A DNA stretch of 43,463 nt from Prolixibacteraceae bacterium (GTDB taxonomy: Bacteria; Bacteroidota; Bacteroidia; Bacteroidales; Prolixibacteraceae). The stretch spans positions 1 through 43,463 of the forward strand of contig JABGRN010000042.1 in the NCBI GenBank assembly GCA_018648265.1, in the 5' to 3' direction. The notes below the pieces were generated by a model. The model saw nothing but the letters and a program-made list of their open reading frames with translations. It was not told the DNA's origin and did no database searches. Position numbers and translations under genes: made by a program. Each line of letters opens with the position of its first letter. Position 1 is the stretch's first letter. Shown here in pieces: positions 37,690 through 43,463 of the stretch.

Positions 37690-40113
37690 CTAACTATTGT
37701 TAAAATGTTTTGCAATAATTTCAAACAGTTCAACTTTGTTTAATGGTTTCGAAATATAATCATCGCAACCTGCTTCAATAGCTTTTTCCCTGTCGCCGAT
37801 TAATGCGTATGCTGTTTGTGCAACAATAACCACTTCATTATTAAATTTCCTTATCTGTTTTGTGGTATTGTACCCATCCATTACGGGCATTTTAATATCC
37901 ATTAGTATTAAATCGAGGCCGTCCATTTTTCGGCAGGTTTCTAATGCTTCCAATCCTGTTTTTGCATGAAAAATTTCGAAGTTTAATTCCTCCATTAAAA
38001 TGCTGAGATAATAATCAGCAGATTGATCGTCTTCGGCAATTAGGACTTTTAGTTTTTTCGATATATTCATAATTTGGGTTAATGGTTTCTTTTCGGTTTT
38101 TTTTATGATCGATTTAACTTTTTCGCGATTAGCCGGGATTAAAAAATAAAATTGCGATCCCCGTCCTTCATCAGATTCCATCCATATTTTACCACCAAGT
38201 AAATCTAAATAGGCTTTTGTTATAAACAAACCAAGGCCCCAACCTTCGTAAGCTTCCCTGTCTTTAATTTCAGGCTGGGCAAAACGTTCAAAAATCGTTT
38301 TTTGTTTATCGGCGGGAATGCCCATTCCTGTATCTTTTACACTAAGTTCAATGTTGTCGCCCTTTTTAGAACATCTTATTTCTATGCTCCCATCGGGTGT
38401 ATATTTAATTGCATTTGTTATAAGGTTTGAAAGAACGCCATAAATTTTTTCACGATCCGATTTAATAATAGTTTCGTGAGGGGCTAAATCAATATTGACA
38501 ATAAACTGAAGCCCTTTTTTCTGTGTTTCGGGTTTAAAAAAATTATAAACCTCTTCGATTTGTTCCTTGATATTTACCAACGAGAGGGAAACATTTATCT
38601 GCCCGGCTTCTATTTTTGAAACATCTATAATATCGTTGATGGTTTCGAGCATTCGTTCCCCACTTTTTTCAATAATATTTATATAAGAATTTTGCTCTTC
38701 GCGCCTAAGCCCGGTTTCTTTAAGCAAATCCGAAAAACCAATAATACCATTCATTGGGGTGCGTATTTCGTGGCTCATATTAGCAAGGAAAACAGATTTT
38801 AAGCGATTTGCTTCGTTGGCTTTATCGAGGGTACTTATTAAATCTTCTTCCACACGTTTGCGTTCAGTAATATCATGAAACACTTCCATAATGGCTTTCT
38901 GTCCGCGGAACATCATTCCGGTGTGGGTAATTTCAATTTTTCGCCCACCTAATAAACCTGCTGTTTCCAACACATTTGTTTTCCCAATTTCGATAGGGTT
39001 CGATAAGGGGCAATATTTACACTGCTGATTATTGTCGCAGTAGATTTCCCAACACTTTTTACCCACTGCCTTTTTACCCATAAGCAGCTCCATTTGTTTA
39101 TTGAAAAATAAGATATTGCCCTGTTGATCGACGATGCTGATCCCGAAAGGAATAATACTGAGTAGGGACTGGTTAAATTCAAGGCTTTCTTTAAGTTGTT
39201 TTTCTTTCGCCCTCCTTTCTTCAATTTCCGACATCAAGGTAATGGTGCGGTTTTTTACTTTTTGCTCTAAGGAAACGGCTAACCTGTTCAATTGCGAATT
39301 TAGGAACAATCTCTTTTCATCTTCGCGAAATTCACCTACTGCACGTTTTATTATTTCGGGTAGCTTTTTTAAATAACCCTCTTGTTTAAGCACATAATCG
39401 TACGCACCTAATTTTATAACATCAACTGCCTTTTGTTCATCCATATTTCCGGTAATAAAAACAAAAGGTAATTTAATGTTCTTCGAAATAGCATTCTTGA
39501 AAAATTCTAAACCATCAATTGTAAGCATGTTCATGTCGCTTAAAACCAGGTCGATATCTTTTCGTTGCCTAATTAAATCCAAAGCCTTCTCTGTGTCTTC
39601 CGAAACCAGTATTTTTATTTCGGGGGCATTTTCTTCGAAAAACCTGATTGCAAGATCAATGTCAGTTTCGCTATGCTCAACGTAAAGTACTTTAATTGAT
39701 GACAGCGAAACTTCAGCATCTAAGTCTTTTTTATAAACCGATGAGTCATAAATTATCCTTAAATCGGTGTCGAGGTTTTCAATATAATCTTGTGTTTTTT
39801 CAATATAATCGGAGGCACCTAACCTGAGCGCATTAATATAAACATCGTCATCGCCTTCGGTTGTTAACAACACAATAGGAAATGACACCCCGTTGTTAAC
39901 AAGTTGTTTTAAAATATTAATTCCGTTTATATCGGGTAATTTATTGTCTAACAATAAAATATCGTAGTCATTTTCTTTTAGCTTTATAAAACATTTTTCT
40001 CCTGTGTCAACAATATCAATTATAAAATCGGGGGCATTTTCTTCGAAATGAACTTTTACCAAATCAGAATCGAAGGGTGAATCTTCAACATATAATAATC
40101 TGATCTTTTTCAT
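37690..40113 (-). CDS. Hybrid histidine kinase with Cys-rich PAS domain
   Basis: An 807-residue soluble hybrid kinase with the same order as its downstream paralogue: REC1 (E10/D11, D56, T84, K106), REC2 (E146-H147, D193, T221, K243), coiled coil (about 265-312), PAS (about 313-420), HisKA with H448 in MSHEIRTP, HATPase with N577, DTGMGIP and GWGLGLFI, and REC3 (E694/D695, D739, K789). The PAS domain differs from the paralogue and carries four cysteines, C354, C359, C365 and C368 (C-x4-C-x5-C-x2-C), which could bind metal or sense redox. No membrane segment is present. The first 260 residues of the two kinases are so alike that tandem duplication with PAS exchange is likely. Confidence 0.93.
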   Translation of the reverse strand: MKKIRLLYVEDSPFDSDLVKVHFEENAPDFIIDIVDTGEKCFIKLKENDYDILLLDNKLPDINGINILKQLVNNGVSFPIVLLTTEGDDDVYINALRLGASDYIEKTQDYIENLDTDLRIIYDSSVYKKDLDAEVSLSSIKVLYVEHSETDIDLAIRFFEENAPEIKILVSEDTEKALDLIRQRKDIDLVLSDMNMLTIDGLEFFKNAISKNIKLPFVFITGNMDEQKAVDVIKLGAYDYVLKQEGYLKKLPEIIKRAVGEFREDEKRLFLNSQLNRLAVSLEQKVKNRTITLMSEIEERRAKEKQLKESLEFNQSLLSIIPFGISIVDQQGNILFFNKQMELLMGKKAVGKKCWEIYCDNNQQCKYCPLSNPIEIGKTNVLETAGLLGGRKIEITHTGMMFRGQKAIMEVFHDITERKRVEEDLISTLDKANEANRLKSVFLANMSHEIRTPMNGIIGFSDLLKETGLRREEQNSYINIIEKSGERMLETINDIIDVSKIEAGQINVSLSLVNIKEQIEEVYNFFKPETQKKGLQFIVNIDLAPHETIIKSDREKIYGVLSNLITNAIKYTPDGSIEIRCSKKGDNIELSVKDTGMGIPADKQKTIFERFAQPEIKDREAYEGWGLGLFITKAYLDLLGGKIWMESDEGRGSQFYFLIPANREKVKSIIKKTEKKPLTQIMNISKKLKVLIAEDDQSADYYLSILMEELNFEIFHAKTGLEALETCRKMDGLDLILMDIKMPVMDGYNTTKQIRKFNNEVVIVAQTAYALIGDREKAIEAGCDDYISKPLNKVELFEIIAKHFNNS

Positions 40114-40139
40114 TACAAAAATCGTAATTAAATTCGCTA

Positions 40140-40616
40140 TTACATTTTCATTTCCGAAATAGGAGAAACATTTGTAAACAACCAGTACACCTGAATATTT
40201 TTAATTACATCGGCAAAGGAATCAAAGTCGATAGGTTTTACAACATAAGAATTTGCCCCTAAATCGTAGGCAGAATTCATATCGCTAATTTCTTGCGAAG
40301 TTGTCATAATTACGAAAGGTATTTTTTTCCATGCCGGGATTTTTCGTGCCTCGGCAAGAATATCCAAACCATCGACTTTTGGCAATCGGAGATCGAGTAA
40401 AACCAATTGTGGAAAATCGATGTTTTCTACGCTTTTGTGTGAATTTATAAAACTTAAAGCCTCTTCCCCATCGCGGCAAACAATTACCGGGTTTGTTACC
40501 CCGTTGTCGATAAATGCCTGGGTAGTAAGATCTACATCCATATAATTATCTTCTATCAACAATATTGGCCTGGTTGGATGTTTGATTAGTTGCAATTTTT
40601 TTTCGGTTGAAATCAT
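40140..40616 (-). CDS. Single-domain response regulator, Rcp1 type
   Basis: A 158-residue stand-alone receiver. It has the acidic pair E22/D23, phosphoacceptor D75 in VLLDLRLPKVDG, T105 in FVIMTT and K127 in YVVKPID. The long loop SHKSVENIDFPQ before the phosphorylated strand and RKIPAWKKIPFVIMTTS are typical of the cyanobacterial Rcp1 class, partners of phytochrome-like kinases. It has no output domain and probably relays phosphate. It lies 27 bases after a kinase gene whose HisKA belongs to the phytochrome-like class, so the two are a likely pair. Confidence 0.92.
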   Translation of the reverse strand: MISTEKKLQLIKHPTRPILLIEDNYMDVDLTTQAFIDNGVTNPVIVCRDGEEALSFINSHKSVENIDFPQLVLLDLRLPKVDGLDILAEARKIPAWKKIPFVIMTTSQEISDMNSAYDLGANSYVVKPIDFDSFADVIKNIQVYWLFTNVSPISEMKM

Positions 40617-40643
40617 ATTTTTATTTTCACTAATTATGAAGCA

Positions 40644-41834
40644 CTAGTTTGATTCTCCTTTTTTATCAATTATTGGAATTTCTGTTTTAGGTATTTCTAC
40701 AAAAAAACTTGCCCCCTTCCCAAGTTCAGATTCTGCCCATATTTTGCCACCCAATTTATCGAGTATTTTTTTAACAATGGCAAGCCCGGCCCCGGTACCT
40801 TCAAATTCATGATCGCCAACAAGCCGGTTAAACAGCCCGTACATTTTATTTTGGTATTTCATGTTAAAACCAATTCCATTGTCGATAACTGTTAGAGAGT
40901 AATGCCCGGCATGTTCAACTCCAATAACTTTTATAATAGGAGGATTCTCATTGCTGCTATATTTAATGGCGTTGTCGATAATATTCGAAAGCATAAGTAT
41001 AACTCCTGTCCCCCAGGTAATTATATTATCGAATGAAATATCTGTTTCTATAATAACCCCTTTTTCTTCAATAAGTTGATTTCGTTCTGATATTAATGTA
41101 TCGATTATCTTGCGCATTGAAATGTTTGTAAAACTCACTTGCTGCCCACCTACCCTCGAGTATTTAAGTAATTCGTCGATAAGCCCATTCAGGTTTTGAG
41201 CAGCATTCTTAATTTGATCGGTACAAAATTTTCCACGCTCGCTTAAATTTTCCCTGTGTTTTTTATTTAATTCGTGAGTATAACCCAATATTCCCCTTAA
41301 TGGGGTTTTTAAATCGTGCGATACGGTATATGAAAACGAAAGAAGTTCTTTAACTGCGGCATTTAATTCGTTCTCTGCCTTTTTTCTTGTTGCCACTTCT
41401 TCCAAAGCCATTTTATGCAAATTCTGAGATTCCCTGATTCTTTTGGTCAGGTCGGTTACATCTTCAATGGCAAACAGTGCATAGTTGGTTTTTCCATCGT
41501 TTGCCGGAATCGATGTAACTGTAGTATGTTGAAAACGATAGCTTTCGTCGGGTAATAAGCAAGGTATAATATAGCGGTGCAACTGCGACGATAAAATTGT
41601 GGGGGCCCCGCCTTCAAAAATCATTTTTATCCGGCTTGTATATTTTGGTTTGTTTAAATCGGGGAATTTATCAAAAATAACATCCCCAACAATGGCCTCC
41701 TGCGATATCCCCGACCAGTCTGCAATACATTGGTTCCAAAACAAAATAACAAAGTCTTCCCTGAGCACAAACATTCCGATAGGAACCTGGTTTAATGCCT
41801 CAAACCTTTCTTCTATTTTTTTATGTTCTTCCAA
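40644..41834 (-). CDS. PAS histidine kinase (phytochrome-kinase-like)
   Basis: A 396-residue kinase without membrane helices. A PAS domain occupies about 8-130 (GMFVLREDFVILFWN, FAIEDVTDLTKR), followed by a coiled coil (130-160). HisKA has H173 in SYTVSHDLKTPLRGILGY, the phytochrome-like form. The HATPase has N288 in DNAIKYSS, DNGIGF and GTGAGLAIVKKI. It would autophosphorylate and pass phosphate to the Rcp1-type receiver encoded 27 bases downstream or to receivers of the hybrid kinases. The CheC-family gene lies 12 bases upstream. The PAS ligand is unknown. Confidence 0.92.
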   Translation of the reverse strand: MEEHKKIEERFEALNQVPIGMFVLREDFVILFWNQCIADWSGISQEAIVGDVIFDKFPDLNKPKYTSRIKMIFEGGAPTILSSQLHRYIIPCLLPDESYRFQHTTVTSIPANDGKTNYALFAIEDVTDLTKRIRESQNLHKMALEEVATRKKAENELNAAVKELLSFSYTVSHDLKTPLRGILGYTHELNKKHRENLSERGKFCTDQIKNAAQNLNGLIDELLKYSRVGGQQVSFTNISMRKIIDTLISERNQLIEEKGVIIETDISFDNIITWGTGVILMLSNIIDNAIKYSSNENPPIIKVIGVEHAGHYSLTVIDNGIGFNMKYQNKMYGLFNRLVGDHEFEGTGAGLAIVKKILDKLGGKIWAESELGKGASFFVEIPKTEIPIIDKKGESN

Positions 41835-41846
41835 AATAATTTGTTT

Positions 41847-42446
41847 TTAACCCATCAACTCATCTATAGCTCCCATTAATATATCAAAAGATGCAAGTTC
41901 GAAAACCAGGAAAATGTCCCCACTTATATTTAATTTTTCGATATTGAACCGCGTATTTGCAAGAAGAAGGGCAAAATTAGCATCCGATTGGCTAGAAAAA
42001 ACAAGCCTGTCCATGCTTGCTTCTACATAATTTGGAACAGAATAATCTAATTGCCTTTGCAGCAAATTTCCGATGGAACCAACTACCCCATTTAAAACAA
42101 TATTGCCAATCTCGGCCAGGGTCCCCGACCTGACCGTATCCAAATCATCCGATTCAATTTCTTCGCCAACAAGCATGGAGACTAAATCGGAGGCACTTTT
42201 TGTAGGAAAAACTAAAGCTGAAGTGCCATCGAGCGAACCTTTAAAGTTCATTTTTACGGCAGATAAGTTCTCTATCCCAAATCGTTTCACTTCGGTTTTC
42301 ATATCTTCGCGCGACAAAATCTTAATATATGGAACATTGAGGTTTATGGGCGATTCAACCATTTCGTTTAAAACGCCCGCTGCCTTGCCTACACCAATAT
42401 TAATGATTTCGGTAAGTGCATCGATTTGCATATCAGTTAGTTCCAT
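41847..42446 (-). CDS. CheC-family phosphatase-like protein
   Basis: A 199-residue protein with both CheC/CheX/FliY signature motifs (D/S-x3-E-x2-N-x22-P). Motif 1 is D9-E13-N16-P39, an exact fit. Motif 2 has E112, N115 and P138 with correct spacing, though Gly rather than Asp/Ser precedes Glu. In characterised CheC these Glu and Asn residues dephosphorylate CheY-P. No CheY, CheA or CheD gene is visible; the neighbouring genes are histidine kinases and receivers, which are the likely substrates. The repeated halves (about 1-90 and 100-199) form the usual pseudo-symmetric fold. Confidence 0.87.
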   Translation of the reverse strand: MELTDMQIDALTEIINIGVGKAAGVLNEMVESPINLNVPYIKILSREDMKTEVKRFGIENLSAVKMNFKGSLDGTSALVFPTKSASDLVSMLVGEEIESDDLDTVRSGTLAEIGNIVLNGVVGSIGNLLQRQLDYSVPNYVEASMDRLVFSSQSDANFALLLANTRFNIEKLNISGDIFLVFELASFDILMGAIDELMG

Positions 42447-42495
42447 TATTTTTATATTTAAATTGTCTTCTCCAGCACCTTCATTTTACATTTTA

Positions 42496-43089
42496 TTATT
42501 TTGATGTTTGGATGAGCAGGATTTCATTTGTTGCCTCATAATTTAAAAATACGAATATCTCACCTTCTACCTGGATTTCTTCGATATAAAACTTTGTTTC
42601 TGCCTTTAATATCGATGTTTTAAAATTAGCAATTTCCATTTTTAAAATTTCTGAAATTTCCTCATTTTTAAAAATTGGCACTTCGTAATTTACCGTGCAG
42701 TTAATTGCATTGGTAATTGATCCCATAACATTATTCAAAACGATGTTGCCAATTTCGGTAACGGCTTCTTCTAAAAGCATGCCAAATCCCTCGGAACCAG
42801 CATCTTCCCCTGTAAGTCCGGACACAAATTTCATGGCACTTTGATAAGGGAATACAAGCAACGATGAACCTTCGATGGAACCCGAAAAGTCTAAACGAAC
42901 AATTGAACTAATACCACTCTCTTTTAATTCTTTGGTGTTTGAAATTGATTTCCCCTCAAAAATATTAAGTTTTGGGATTTCGAGTTTGATTTTTGAATCA
43001 ACCATTTCGTTGAGTATATCACCCGCCCTAACAACACCACCGTTGATGATTTCCCTTAAAAGTTTGATTTGATCATCTGAAAACCCCAT
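42496..43089 (-). CDS. CheC-family paralogue
   Basis: A 197-residue paralogue of the next gene in the operon, with E13, N16, P39 and E112, N115, P138 at the same positions and the same 22-residue spacing. The first position of each motif is Lys or Glu rather than Asp/Ser, so activity might differ, but the catalytic Glu and Asn are kept in both halves. It lies 49 bases upstream of the other CheC-like gene and 14 bases after the receiver gene. The two may act as a heterodimer or on different receivers. Confidence 0.85.
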   Translation of the reverse strand: MGFSDDQIKLLREIINGGVVRAGDILNEMVDSKIKLEIPKLNIFEGKSISNTKELKESGISSIVRLDFSGSIEGSSLLVFPYQSAMKFVSGLTGEDAGSEGFGMLLEEAVTEIGNIVLNNVMGSITNAINCTVNYEVPIFKNEEISEILKMEIANFKTSILKAETKFYIEEIQVEGEIFVFLNYEATNEILLIQTSK

Positions 43090-43103
43090 AGGTATAAATT
43101 AAA

Positions 43104-43427
43104 TTATAGATTTAAATAATTATTGATTGCTTCTCCCAAAATCACATCTTTTGGGGGTTTGTTAAGTACAACTCTAGCCCCAAGCGACAAGCAGGTTTCG
43201 CGCACGGAATCCTGAATATCGGCAGTTAAAATAATTACAGGGATAGTATTGCCTTTTTTTTGTAATTCTTCCAACACCATAAATCCACTAACCTCTGGCA
43301 TTAAAAGATCGCAAATTATACAATCGGGGTTTGTTTCGCCAATTTTTTCTAAACCTAATGCTCCGCCCCCTGCTTCTATTACCTCGTGCCCAAGTCGTGA
43401 CACCATTCTTTTTATAATACACCCCAA
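43104..43427 (-). pseudogene. Response regulator lacking its N terminus
   Basis: The 107 residues match a receiver from helix 1 onward: IIKRMVSRLGHEVIEA, phosphoacceptor Asp in CIICDLLMPEVSG, VIILTAD and VVLNKPP. The first strand and the acidic pair (usually ILIVDDS) are missing. Upstream, in the same frame, stops occur at 43431-43433 and 43443-43445. The only start is TTG at 43425-43427. The codons further up read Lys-Ile-Ile-Ile then nine codons with two stops before IIKRM, which is the spacing expected of KILIVDDSxxMRx, so either the acidic pocket was destroyed or the match is chance. The window ends 36 bases later, so a truncation by an insertion outside cannot be judged. It begins the signalling operon. 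Confidence 0.7.
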
Positions 43428-43463
43428 TATTTAGACAACAAGTTAAATGATAATTTTTAATAA

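Overview
The window comes from a member of the Bacteroidota, most likely a marine or sediment Marinilabiliales/Prolixibacteraceae-type bacterium; the family-level placement is inference. The sequence evidence is AT-rich DNA, -7 boxes of the Bacteroidota form TAnnTTTG in front of several genes, a tmRNA whose tag reads GENNYALAA, a secreted GH2 beta-galactosidase, a DUF1080 lipoprotein, and many foldback repeats of the kind common between genes in this phylum.

Layout. 1-350: a tRNA-Asp gene with its own promoter and terminator. 349-5589 (minus): an operon of a large two-domain secreted amidohydrolase, a smaller amidohydrolase-fold protein that has lost its metal ligands, and a metallophosphoesterase. 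5785-11596 (plus): a TetR-controlled envelope transport module made of a regulator, an outer-membrane beta-barrel candidate, a LolD-type ATPase, two FtsX/MacB-type permeases and a LolA-like periplasmic protein. A MITE-like element starts two bases after the module's last stop codon. 11920-12651: a MORN-repeat lipoprotein.

12747-20145: a galactose locus with an SGLT-type sodium symporter, a FucP-type MFS transporter, galactokinase, a GntR/periplasmic-binding-domain regulator and a divergent galactose mutarotase. Related operator-like sequences lie before galK, before the MFS gene and in the gntR-galM interval. No galT or galE is present. 20440-24242 (plus): a long-chain acyl-CoA synthetase, a GHMP kinase of glucuronokinase type and GalU; the last two could make a UDP-sugar from a free sugar acid. 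24454-24848: tmRNA (ssrA), followed by a HigB/HigA toxin-antitoxin pair.

25778-34680: sugar and uronate metabolism. It holds a hydroxypyruvate-isomerase-like enzyme, a possibly exported mannonate-dehydratase-like TIM barrel, an operon of secreted GH2 beta-galactosidase, DUF1080 lipoprotein and GlcG/HbpS-like protein, then a KdgT-type 2-keto-3-deoxygluconate permease with a TIM-barrel isomerase. Together these suggest scavenging of galactosides and uronates or keto-sugars from algal or plant material.

35122-43427 (minus): a dense seven-gene signalling operon. It encodes two paralogous REC-REC-PAS-HisKA-HATPase-REC hybrid kinases, a single-domain Rcp1-type receiver, a PAS histidine kinase, two CheC-family phosphatase-like proteins and, at the window edge, a receiver lacking its first strand and acidic pocket. 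There is no CheA, CheW, MCP or flagellar gene here, so the CheC proteins probably act on this private phosphorelay. This cluster is the best candidate in the window for an undescribed system, followed by the TetR/ABC/LolA-like export module.
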